Translations under genes and position numbers: made by a program
Shown here: piece after piece, positions 47,922-59,446 of the stretch
Numbering within the stretch: the stretch's first letter is position 1
How the letters are laid out: every line of letters starts with the position of its first letter
Notes under the pieces: generated by a model
The model's input: the letters and a program-made list of their open reading frames with translations, nothing else
Told to the model about the DNA's origin: nothing
The model's database searches: none
Source: Gordionus sp. m RMFG-2023
Taxonomy: Eukaryota; Nematomorpha; Gordioida; Chordodea; Parachordodidae
Assembly (NCBI RefSeq): GCF_954871325.1
Contig: NC_088779.1
Span: 30,874,729-30,938,728 of the forward strand
Reading direction: 5' to 3'
Length of the DNA: 64,000 nucleotides

Positions 47922-48877
47922 ATGATTCCGTCAATAAAAGTAAATTTAATTCTTTTATATAAATATATATCATATTATAATTAGTTTTTAATCTAATCTT
48001 ACAGTTTTCACTACTCGAAATATTCATTAACGTCAATTTTTTTTTTAAAAAAAAAAAGTTCCAGCATTTTGTTTTGTTGCTTTGCTTGGTTTCTATATTC
48101 GGGCAACGTTATCAACAAGACCAAAAGCCTCCTAGAAATCCTAATAATTGGAGCTCTGTGAGGGGAGGAGTTCAAAAGCCTCCGAGAGTAACTAATATAC
48201 AAAGGAAGAGCGGCGTTACGCCATGTAAGAAATTGATAGCCGGAACATTTTGCAAGGATCCCACCACCTACCCAAAGTTAAAAAAAAACAAATAATTCTA
48301 CATAATTTCTATTTTAAAACAAAAGGGCGAAGGAGTTGTCTTCCTTCGGCAAGTCTCAGTCTGGGAGGAGCTTGTTCATCGTGGACGACCCCATTTTCAT
48401 TCCTCCGGTAGTACGCTATTGCAAGGAGATATTCGAGGTATTGGCCCCTAGATGGGCACTCAACGTTAACGGGGAAGGTAGATATATCGTTCAAAATGAA
48501 GATTTCGAACAAAAGATTCTCTTCAAATATTGTAGCAGGTTTAATAAAAAAGAGAATAATACGTATAATAGTAACCTTAACTTCACTGTTAGGGTTAGGG
48601 TTAGAATATGGTTTGCTTCCTAACTTTATAGAATTAGGGTCGATTCGGTTTTAACCACCCTACCCATGAACCCCATTTAAATGCCAATTTATTAAAATAA
48701 ATCACATATTTGGTTTTTGTTTATAGAGGATATTCAGGTCTAGGTGGAACATGCTACGATTATGGTAGCTGCGATCAACAATATTACAGTATTCAGTTGA
48801 GAGTATACGACGATATTAACGGAGTATTTTCTGATTGGTTTAAAATACCCTCTGGTTGCTATTGCCAATTCAATTAG
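47922..48877 (+). CDS. Spätzle-like cystine-knot ligand, gene 2
   Basis: Exons 47922-47939, 48065-48276, 48326-48538 and 48727-48877, giving 197 residues with the same exon phases as gene 1. The signal peptide and the CKKLIAGTFCKDPTTYP block are conserved. The prodomain between them is clearly diverged (RYQQDQKPPRNPNNWSS here). The putative mature domain after QSGR (Arg91) is again 106 residues and differs from gene 1 at only two places I could find (FIPP for FVPP, SGLGG for SGVGG). The coding part of exon 4 is otherwise essentially identical at DNA level. The second intron is 49 bp with a GTTAAA donor. Intron 3 contains a short TTAGGG array absent from gene 1. AATAAA lies at 48997. Role as for gene 1: candidate Toll ligand. 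Confidence 0.88.
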
Positions 48878-51800
48878 TATATTTGAAGATAGGAAAAGAA
48901 AATATTATAGACATTTTAATTTTAATTTGTAAAAATTTTAGAAATTTTTTTAACTATATTAGATATTTTTTATCATTTTTATGAAAGAATAGCTTGAATA
49001 AAAGTTTATAATGTATGTTAACGAATTTTTTCCACAAAAATCGAAAATTTATCACATTTCAAAAAGGAATCTTGAATTTTAATTTAATCGTCTCAAAATA
49101 TATTATCGAGGGCAAATGTATTTTATAATATATTTTTGTGCCATGAATTACAGATTTTAAAATTAAGTTAGTTATTTTGCATTTAAAATTAGTTTAGTAC
49201 CATTCCACATTTTTTTTTAATTTCTAGCAAACATTAATAAAACCACCATATTCCCTTTTCCCAACGACGTGAAACTAGTTTTATTATTATAATGATAAGA
49301 TTTTAATTTCATTTCCTTGTGAGTATATTAACATTATTTAGAAATATTAATAAAATGAAAAATTTTTTAATTAAAGAGATAGAAATAAAACGATAATTTA
49401 TTTTATCATGCATGATTATTTCTAGTTATATCTATTATGATTTTATTTTATCGATTCTTGAGATTTGGTAAATCACCTGAAAATATTTTATGTGGACTTT
49501 GATTAATGTATTGAATGATTAAAAAATGATGTCTATTTCTGTGTTTTCCCTAGAAGATAGTGGTAGTTTACATATGAAAACTCGAGAATCTGATACCCTC
49601 AATTTGTAGCTATGATTCCCTCATTGTAATTGATGATTTCAAAAACTCCACTAACATTGTTTTACAATTATATGGAAAAAAAAAACATATGTTGCATTGT
49701 GTTGAAACAAATAATGTTTGCATCTTGATGAAAAATACACTAACCATCGATAATATATTAAAGGGAAATGCATTTTTATGAGTTCCAACAAGATATGGGT
49801 TTTGATGTGGTCTATCTTATTTTAATTGTGTGGACTATTTCTTGGATTTATCCATGAAAAACATATGTTGGTATCAAAACATAATAATGAATGATAATGA
49901 TTTGAAATCAAAATAAATCAAAAAGTAATTGATGAAATTAATAAAACTTTTGACAATAATTGTATGGATAAACCTAAAAAAACATATGGAACATCTAAAT
50001 ATAAACTCAAAAAATGAACAATCAGACATTAAAAGCTTATTTGAAACTTGGACATCATATAAACAGAAATGACAAATACATTAGATATAAATAAAATTAT
50101 AAACAAATGTAATTAAATAGAAATATAATACAATGGAAATTTTTTGACTCAAATTAAATTATAAATTTATATTTTAATCTTTAGTAAAGATCGAAACCAA
50201 ATAATTTTCTCTATGATGTCAATGCTAAAAATTCATTATCATCATGGATCCAAATAAGAAAAATAATTATATATATATGTTTATTTTAAATTTACTATTC
50301 TCTTTATTTTACCTTCTTCCAAGTTAAATTACATATTATTTTTTAATAACCTTTTATCTCTAATTATTATATTTTTTCTGCCTCCATTTTTAATTCTTAA
50401 ATTTGAATTTTTAAAATAAACAATAAAATAAATAAATAAAAAAGTTTTTTCTAATTTAGAATGTTTTATTTATTTTTTTTTACATAAAAATCTACATTTT
50501 CCAAAACACGTGTTCTCTCTTCACTACTATATTTGACCATCATACTTTATTACTAATTTTCTACTAAAATTATATATCATCTGTTACCCACCATTTTTTA
50601 TTTCTCTTTTTATTTACTATTATTTATTTACTTAACTACCTCTAATACATTACCCAAATATTACTAATATATATAATTAATGTTATTATTCAAATTTAAT
50701 TTCAAAATTTATTAAGCACTTTTTAAATTAATGTAATAATCATTTTATATATCATAAATAGGTATATTTATTTTATTTAAAATTTATCATCTAGTCACCT
50801 ATTGATTTAAACCTATACGTGGAAATCTTTAAGTATTTTTTATCATTTTAAATAATTTATATTTTAATATTTTTAATTTCTTAATTTTTTTAAAAATACA
50901 TAAAATAATTATTATATATAAGAAACCAGATTACATTAAGTACAGGGGAACGTTAGATCACTCTAATTATAAATTGAGCTATTATTTTATAAAATTGGAA
51001 ATTGCCTAACATAATTACGTCATATATAAATGACAAAAAAATTGTGAAAATATTTAATATTTTTTAGTTTTTTAATTCTTACAGAAAATTGATAAATATA
51101 AATAACTATCGCAATTTTTCTAATTGATCTTTTTAAACAAACTAAATATAATTTAAATTTATTAACTACTTTATTTTTTATAATATAAATTATTATTTTT
51201 ATAACATAATACCTCTATTTTCTAAGATATATAATTATATGAATATAAATATAATAAGACTTTTATCTTTTATTAAATATATTATTATATATCCTTTAGT
51301 TTTTTTTACTTTAACCAAATGAATAAATTTAATATTCTCAAATAAAAATAATAATATAAAATAATTTTTTGGAAGAAGGAACTTTTTCTATTCTTATATT
51401 CTTTCCGTTCCTTTGCTATACACATTATTAACATATACAAATAGCTGGGATGTAGTCCCACCCTTTTTTAACTTTTACTTCTGGGTTACAGGGTTTGTTG
51501 GTATCCTTGAGTTAAAAAAATCGGCATAATTATATGAAAGACGCTTACATTTGGGCAGATCTATGACCAACGTGCTATTAAAGATTATAATGATAAAACT
51601 AGATTATATTTTAAAAAAAATAGAAAAAAATATTTTATCTCCAGTAAAGAATAAAGAACCAAATTTATAAAAAAAAAATAGGTAAGGAAAGGATATCACT
51701 GTCTGTATACCCATATGTAGTCATGAGGTTATATAGGAATAAATACTTTTAGTCATCAGATAAATCATAACTGATTTTTAAGCAGTTTTAAACCTGATGG

Positions 51801-53009
51801 AAAAATGGTTTTGGTTCCTAAAATTTTTCAAGTCGCTTCTGCGTTTGGGTTCCATTTTCTACTGTATTATTTTTTAGCAAATACCCATATGATATATAAT
51901 TACACCGTGGTACGGCATCTTGCGACTTGGAGGCACATGGATAAAAATAATTTGGCGTTACCTTAAAAAACACGATTCACCTAAATTTTTTCGAAAATTT
52001 TTCACGATGAGAACTAAATAACATATATGTCAGGAAAAATTCGTTCAGGAAATAGAGTGATAGCATTGCGTACTTTAAAATAGATTTTATAAGTTTTCCA
52101 AATATGTTAAAATTACAGTAGTTTTTACCTAATCATGTTTTATTTAATATGATAAATATTAATGAAGTGAATATTATTAACAAAAACATTTTTTTTAAAA
52201 AAAGTGACTAAACTGAGAATTGACATTCATAACTAAATAAAATAATGATGGATACTTAAAAATTATTTTTATTTTATTGTTTATTATATAAGTTAATTTA
52301 CACAAAATGAGTCAAAAATAATAAAATATTTTAAGAATCGGTAAAAAATCCATTTAAAAAAAAAGCAAAATAATACAGAATGTATCTGATGCTGGGATTG
52401 GAGAATTATGAGCATCATTTATGTTTAGGGCATGAACCTCATAATTTAGTGACAGTTGATAGCAGCTTCAAAAAAAGTTGGCAGAATTAATTTTCTAAAA
52501 TATATATCGCTCCGCTACCACCACCAATTTATTAGGGTATCGGGTAAAACATTACTATAGCCATATCAATGTGCTGCCGAAACGCCGATGAAAAATTTTA
52601 AAGAGACTTACACAGTCAATTTAGGCTTCGGCCCACACATCTAACGACCATATAGCTCATTTCAATAAATATAAAAACAGAATATTTTTTTTCTACGTAT
52701 TAATATAATTTTGTTTAAATTATATCATTCAAAAATGTATATATATGGTACCATAAACCTCACCTTACCTTGTTAAAAGCTTTATTAGAGTCTGTTAATT
52801 ATAGAAGTTTAGGATATATTTGAGTGGTATGAGATATTATATAATTGGCATATATTATTTGACATCCAGCACATCTCATCCAAAATATACAAATACATAT
52901 ATATATTATATATTGATTTGCCATCTTTGCTTATCTGTGCTATATTCTAAAGTAAAAAAAATTTTTGTTTATATTCTTTTTTTCTTATATTCTTAATAAG
53001 TTTTTTTTT
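48878..53009. other. Long intergenic stretch; truncated peptide-gene unit remains
   Basis: At 50930-51120 (AAGTACAGGGGAACGTTAGA, then AATTACGTCATATAT) lies an orphan copy of the right-hand block of the peptide-gene unit, with no gene attached. At 52360-52640 and 52790-52990 are left-hand blocks of unit 2 (GCATGAACCTCATAATTTAG; GGCTTCGGCCCACACATCTA). The rest is AT-rich with no gene. Confidence 0.5.
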
Positions 53010-53757
53010 CCGGTCACGGGTTACTTTATTTGAATATTTACTGATATGATATGATGTCAAAATGTATTAGCAAATAATTAATTTTTTAAAATGGTAAAAT
53101 AAATAAAGGTGAAAATATTGTAGAAATGGAATTTACGGGAAAGGATAGGGGATAAAAAAAGGAAACTTGGAAATAGGAAGGTTATTCAATGGAAGAGATG
53201 AAGCTTAGATAGTTAGAACGAATGATGGCGGTAGCAAGTCTTTGGCGTAAGAAGAGGGATTCCTTAGGCTGGACGGTTTTTTCGCGGATCCGTTTGCCTA
53301 AATCTTTGAAAAAACGTTGAGCTTTGCTACCGAAGGTGGTGAGAATGATGCAGGCGATGGGTATGAATAAGAAAAAAGGGTCTAAGGAACTGTACTTTAT
53401 GGTTTTGCGGGATTCAGCGAGGGCGAGGGCATCGACGTTATGGTTAGAAGGTGCGTTGGGGTCAATGCAGGTGAAGTCCCAAACCAGGAGATGACCCCTT
53501 GACCAGGGGATCAAGGACATTCCATCAGGACGTTTTCCGTCGGTTCTGAAAATTCCGGTTGGTTCTAGTCGAGATGGAATGCCACCTGATTTGAGGGCGC
53601 GTAAAATGATGTCTTTGCATTTGGTGTGCCGTGAAAAGCGGCCACGATAAAAGCGACAGTGGATGCAGTGCCTACCCTTGCTGTTGACGCTGGTTTCGTA
53701 ATGTTTGCATTAGTACGGAAGAACATCGCAATTGAGCCGTAGTCCATGAAAATAATT
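53010..53757 (-). mobile_element. Decayed non-LTR-type reverse-transcriptase element, copy E (3' part)
   Basis: The minus strand carries HCIHCRFYRGRFSRHTKCKD, LRALKSGGIPSRLEPTGIFR, TDGKRPDGMSLIPWSRGHLL, VWDFTCIDPNAPSNHNVDAL, KYSSLDPFFLFIPIACIILT and FFKDLGKRI. It is the best preserved C-terminal domain of the four copies of this family. It lies inside the duplicated left block of peptide gene 2 (block broken after AATAAGTT near 53000, resuming at GCATAATCAATTATAAC near 53758), so it inserted there after the duplication. Confidence 0.85.
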
Positions 53758-53911
53758 GCATAATCAATTATAACTTATTTAAATCAATATTTAAAGTAAA
53801 ACTATTTTATTTAATTATATATTATTTTAAAGAACAAAACATTTCTAATTTCTAATAATTTTTTAAATTCCATTAAATTCATATTAATTCATCGAGAATA
53901 TTAACATAGTA
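53758..53911 (+). promoter_or_regulatory. Conserved upstream block of peptide gene 2
   Basis: Same ordered motifs as before copy 1 (CAATTATAACTTATTTAAAT; AAGAACAAAACATTTCTAAT; CATCGAGAATATTAACATAG). Its left boundary is the element insertion. Confidence 0.5.
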
Positions 53912-54790
53912 ATGAAAATACCACTGTTATTTTTTGGCTTATTCATGGTTTTAATGTTCAATTGTGTTTCTCAAATTGATGGTATTTTTTAAAATATATA
54001 CATATATTTATATATATTTCTCAACCCAAATGTCTTTTGACTCTTTAAATATTCGTATATAAAATTATCTTATGACTTTCATGATATTAAAGTAAGTATA
54101 ATAATTAAACCTTAAATAATTGTATGAATAGTAGTTTTATTTAGATAATGTAAGAAATCGTCAACTATACTATAATGTTTCATTTCTAGTAACCGATATG
54201 ATGATTAAACGAAATGTTTACGGCTAAACGTTAGCATAAAATTTAACATCATATATATTATGTAATTTAAGTATAATAGATACTATATTCCCTCTTTTTA
54301 ACGGTTATTATAAACGAATTCTTAGGGTAAGATTCCTAGTAAGCATCAAGATTAATTACTAGCAATTTACAGCCGATCAAGTTTATTTCTAAATTATAGT
54401 CATGATTTTGAAATTCTTGATTAGAATTTTAGAAATTATCATATCATAAAAATTAAATTCACAGAAAAACATATTTTTTAAAACATTTTTTAAAAATAAT
54501 TTTCTGAATGTTTCATAAACTTGAAAAGTTTTTTAAACTTTAAAAATTTTTGTATCACATTTAAAAAAAAGGTGTTAAACTTAAACAGCTGTTTGCACAC
54601 GGATTTTACCCATCGGGTTTAAATGGGCTTATTTTAGAAAAAAATAAGTTTAATTTAAAAAAATTTAAAAAAAAATATTATTTCATTTCATTTAGCTTTT
54701 CACTGTGAGGAATATTGTGGTCATCATTACCCTCATCAACGGGAGTATGACCAATGTGTAAAACTTCGTTGTACGAGAATAGGAAAATAG
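53912..54790 (+). CDS. Small secreted 4-cysteine peptide, copy 2
   Basis: Exons 53912-53981 and 54696-54790, GT-AG, phase 1, giving 54 residues. Signal peptide MKIPLLFFGLFMVLMF, then NCVSQID; mature part with CEEYC, GHHYPH, EYDQ and CVKLRC, tail TRIGK. Spacing CX3C-X12-CX4C is identical to the other copies. The histidine-rich loop (three His in six residues) could bind metal; that is conjecture. AATAAA at 54835. A decayed retroelement now occupies the DNA just upstream of the conserved promoter block, which could alter expression of this copy. Two-helix disulfide hairpin peptides use CX3C...CX3C, so this spacing is similar but not the same. Unrecognised family. Confidence 0.78.
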
Positions 54791-55444
54791 TCATGATAAT
54801 GATAGAATTGGGAAAGTCGTGATAATGTTTGAAAAATAAAATATATCAATTATAATATTGTATAATTATAAAATCCAAAATTGTAATCATAAATTAAACA
54901 TGTGTAGTGTGAATAAATATAAATTAGCGATTAAAACTATACTGATAACTTTTTAATTAGTTAATCTTCGGTTCTTGGCCACAGATTGAAGGTTTATATG
55001 AAGATCTAGATCTTGAAGGAATCAATTCGTGCTGAAGGTAACTGCTGAGTAAGGGACCATGGAGAGAATAATTGTAAAGAATACGAGGGTCTAGTGGTAA
55101 TTTACTTTTTGTGTATCAGATATGAAAGTTTTGTAATTAATTAGGTAATTAACAGTTATATGATATAATCATTTTTAAAATCGGCAAAAATCGATAAATT
55201 ATCTTTTTATAACATGTGAAATCAAGCTACTGAATAAACCATAGTTAGATTGTATAGAAGAGGAATTCCATTTTAAAAAACATAATAATATAGAATGTAA
55301 CTGATGCTGTATAAAATGTCAAAAGAAGCGTCAGATTGGTGGATTATGAGTATCATTTATGCTTGGGGCATGAACCTCATGATTTAGTTATACAGTTGAT
55401 AGCATAAAAAATAGTTACCAGAATCAATTTTCTGATTAAAAAAG
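54791..55444. other. Right part of unit 2 and left block of unit 3
   Basis: TTGGCCACAGATTGAAGG near 54976 belongs to the post-gene block. GAATGTAACTGATGCTG near 55294 onward matches 52380-52500, the left block of unit 2. No other gene. Confidence 0.5.
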
Positions 55445-56635
55445 ATAGAGAAATAATTTCAGCCCTCAGATATCGAGTAGCTAATTTGGAATGTGGAATA
55501 AAGGTTGGGCATCATTAATTCCTGCAATCAAAATACGAGTCAGGCCATATTTAGGATATTTATGATTCTGATCTATGCCTTGATGAACATTTTAATATCC
55601 TTGTAGGAAGTTAATAATACAAATTGCAAACAGATCTAATTAATACGAAAACTCTAAAATTAAAGTGTTGTATCCACTGGCACATCATATTGATTATGCG
55701 ACAAAGTATCAATAGTGTTAAAAAAGATTCCTATAAATAATTATCGAATAGGAAAACAAATCCTTAAAACATTGCCTAAAAGAAAATATGCAAAATAAGC
55801 TTGAGTATAAGTTTCCATATATACCGAACTACAAGTAATTTATTTTATATTATATTTTTTATTAAATAATATTTTAAACATTATATATTAAGCGACACTA
55901 CTTGATCTGAGATTTCAAAATCTTAAAATTGTTTCAGAATATTAAACTTTAAATTCTAAAACATCATTGCAATTTTAAATTAGACATTTTAAACTTTTAG
56001 AGCATGACATGAAATGCACAGAGTGAGATTTAAGTTGAAGATAGGGCAAACATCCAGTTCATATATAGTTAAAATAGCTGGGAAAAATTCCCTTCCAAGA
56101 AACGATTATAACAATATTAAAGATGTAAAACAAGAATGCTATCCTAAGCTCAGCCAACATATCTTACCAAAAGAGGAAGCCCTAACATTTTAAAAGCTAC
56201 TGGAACTTCCTAGGTTTGCTAATTTATCTAGGAAAGTTCGTGTTATAGCTGCAGCAAAACACACAGAGACAATTTTTTCTAACGCTGGATTAATGCTCAA
56301 GACGACTTCTTTACGTTCGACGAATCTTGACAAAATATAATTTATTCACTACAATTATAATTCTACTAGATCTCATTTCTACTTTATCATATTTCTTACT
56401 TTATATTTTGCTTGCAATCCAATATATTTTATTTGATTTTAATAAAAATCAATAAAATATTACTAAATATCAATCTGATTTGAGTGAAATGAAATTCCTT
56501 AACACATTTTTTTGAGAATTGAGGAAATGAATTAAACCACATTAACGCTAGAGCTAAGAGCGCCTAAATAAATTATATAAAAAAGTATAATACATTGAAT
56601 TATTAATATAATTCATTTAAATTTTTTAAAATAAA
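55445..56635 (+). mobile_element. hAT transposase relic between peptide copies 2 and 3
   Basis: The plus strand near 56150-56345 reads LPKEEALTF, KLLELPRFANLSRKVRVI, AAAKHTETIFSNAGLMLK, LRSTNLDKI and FIHYN, matching the hAT C-terminal dimerisation region (usual form SERVFSTAGL...LSPENVDKLLFL). The insertion splits the left block of unit 3 (55440 continues at about 56640). Boundaries are approximate, frames are broken and terminal repeats were not identified. Confidence 0.7.
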
Positions 56636-57082
56636 TATCGCGCTGCTGTCGCCAATTTATTAGGTGGAGGCGATAACATTACTATAGCTATTTCTGCATG
56701 CCGCCAAACGCCGATAAAAAAATTTTAAGAGACCGACACAGTCAACTTAGGCTTCGGCCCACACATCTAACAATGACCATATTTTTCTACGCATTAATAT
56801 AATTTTGTTTAAATTATATCGTTCAAAGATGTATTTATGGTACCATGAAGCTCGCCTAACCTTGCTAAAAGCTTTATTGGAGTCTGTAAATTATATAAGT
56901 TTTGGATATATTCGAGTGGCATGAGATATTATATAACTGGCATATATTAGTTGACATCCACCACATCATCCAATATATTGATTTGCATATTTACTTATCT
57001 GTACTATATTCTAAAGTAAATTATTTTTTTGTTTACTTTCATTTTTTGTTCTTATATTCCTAATAAGTTAACTGATCATCAG

Positions 57083-57231
57083 TGCATAATCAATTAATAA
57101 CTTATTTAAATCAATATTTAAAGTAAAATTATTTTATTTAATTTAATATTTCAAAGAACAAAACATTTCTAATTTCTAATAATTTTAAAATTCCATTAAA
57201 TATCAATTTCATCGAGAATATTAACATAGTA
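57083..57231 (+). promoter_or_regulatory. Conserved upstream block of peptide gene 3
   Basis: GCATAATCAATTAATAACTT, AAGAACAAAACATTTCTAAT, CATCGAGAATATTAACATAG, ending at the ATG. Confidence 0.5.
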
Positions 57232-58165
57232 ATGAAAATACCACTCTTATTTTTTTGCTTATTCATGGTTTTAATGTTCAATTGTGTTTCGCAAATTGAT
57301 GGTATAATATTTAAATATATATATATATTTATATATATTTCTCAACCCAAATATCTTTTGACTCTTTAAATATTCGAATATAAAATTATCTTATGATTTT
57401 CAAGATATTAAACTATCATAATTAAATCTTAAATAATTTGTATGAATAGTAGTTATATTTAGATATTGTAAGAAATACAACTTTACAATAATGTTTCATT
57501 TCTAACCGAGATGATGATTAAACGAGATGTTCATAGCTAAACGTTAGCATAAAATTTAACGTTATATATTATGTAATTTAAGTAAAACTGGATACTATAT
57601 TCTCTCTTTTTATAACGGTTACTATAAACGAATCCTTAGGCATGATTCCAAGTAATCAACAAGATTTTACTAGCAATCCGATCAAGTTTATACCTAAATT
57701 ATAGTCATGATCGTGAAATTCTTGATTCTTCTAGAATTATATCATTTTATTTATATCTATATCAAATTCTAATAAAAAAATTAAATTCAAATTTCGAAAA
57801 CTTTATTAAATATAAATAATTAATTCTATCAAGAAAAGTATAAATATCTTATCACATTTTTTTTAAATTTTCTGAAAGTTTCATAAATTTGAAAAGTTTT
57901 TAAAATTTTTAAAAAGTTTTTGGAATCTCATTTATAAAAAAGGGGTTAAACTTGAACAGCTGTTCGCGATGATTTTATCGGGTTTAAATGGGTTTATCTT
58001 AGAAAAAAAAAGAGTTTAATTTAAAAAATTTTTTTAAATTATTATTTCATTCATTTAGCTTTTCTCTGCGAGGAATATTGTCGTCATCATTACCCTAATC
58101 AACTGGAATATGAACAATGTATAAAACAACGTTGTGGTGGAGGAAAAGGAAAATATTCAGGATAA
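57232..58165 (+). CDS. Small secreted 4-cysteine peptide, copy 3
   Basis: Exons 57232-57301 and 58059-58165, GT-AG, phase 1, giving 58 residues, the longest copy. The signal peptide is like copy 2 with one extra Cys (FFCLF). The mature part has CEEYC, RHHYPN, EYEQ, CIKQRC and an extended glycine/lysine tail GGGKGKYSG. Cysteine spacing is conserved exactly. Separated from copy 2 by the hAT relic and from copy 4 by only about 1.3 kb. Unrecognised family. Confidence 0.78.
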
Positions 58166-59300
58166 TGTGATAGATAATGATGAAAAATAGAATACATCAA
58201 TTATATTGTACAATTATAAAATCCAAAAATGTAATATAAATATGACAGTTATGGTAATAAAATTAAAACATATGTAGTAGTGTAAACTAATTAGCGATAA
58301 AGGTTATATTAATAGTAATTTTTAATAGCTAATCTTAGTTATTTGGCCCAGAGATTGATGGTTTATATGAAGAATCAAGCTCTTGAGTTCGTGCTGAAGG
58401 GAACTGCTGAGAAACCAATAATTAAATTTATTTTGTGAAGAGTTCCTTTTCAGGATATTTAAGTCAATGAGAGCAATAATATTATGATTTGAACAATTGC
58501 CAAAAATGAGTTTGTTAAAATTTAGAAATAATTTTCATGTTTTATATAGATATGCTATTTATCAGCTAAAATTATCCTATAATCTTTAGTTTAATTGTTT
58601 TTTAAAAATCAGATGTTTATAATTTAATAATAAAAACTTTAATTTTGTCCAAATATGCTTGTTCATTCTACTCTCTATGATTTTCAGGAAGCGTTGAAAA
58701 ATAAAATACTAACTAATTAGATATGGAAGCATACAAATGAGAGGGATGACTATTGTCGCTGATCGAAAAATATATGTTTGCAGGGATCAAGATATTCGTT
58801 AAAGATAAAATAGTAAATAAAACCGGGGTACGTTGGTACAGGGTAACTTTAGTTCACTCCAAATTATAAACTAAACGATTAAATTAAAATTTTTATCCCG
58901 ATATAGATAATTACGTCATACATGATTGGCTAAAATAGATTTGAAAAATATTTAGCATTTTAATTTTTACAGAGGAAAATTTTTTTTTCAGCATTCCAAA
59001 AGTACAACAAAATAAAAATAGTATTTTAAAAGAAAAAAAGTGAAGAACCAAAATAATTTTTATAAAAATTTGGTAAAGGCCTTGTCCATTAATATAAATT
59101 TTTGGATATATTCGAGTGGAATAAGATATTATATAACTGGCAAATATAAGTTGACATCCAGCACATCTCATCCAAAATATACATTTACATATATTTATAT
59201 TGATTTGCCATCTTTGCCTATTTGTACTATATGCTAAAGTAACTTTTTTCTTGTTTACTTTCTTTTTTGTTCTTATATTCCTAATAAGTTGATCATCAGT
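58166..59300. other. Junction of units 3 and 4
   Basis: The right block of unit 3 (GGTACAGGGTAACTTTAGTT near 58833, AATTACGTCATACATGATTG near 58910) runs directly into the left block of unit 4 near 59095 (GGATATATTCGAGTGGAATA). The join looks like an unequal-crossover product. Open frames at 58911 (minus) and 59040 are not genes. Confidence 0.6.
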
Positions 59301-59446
59301 GCATAATCAATTATAACTTATTTAAGCAATATTTAAAGTAAATTATTTTATTAAATTAAATATTTTTAAAGAACAAAACATTTCTAATTTCTAATAATTT
59401 TAAAATTCCACTAAATATTAATTTCATCGAGAATATTAACATAGTA
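59301..59446 (+). promoter_or_regulatory. Conserved upstream block of peptide gene 4
   Basis: GCATAATCAATTATAACTTA, AAGAACAAAACATTTCTAAT, CATCGAGAATATTAACATAG, ending at the ATG. Confidence 0.5.
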
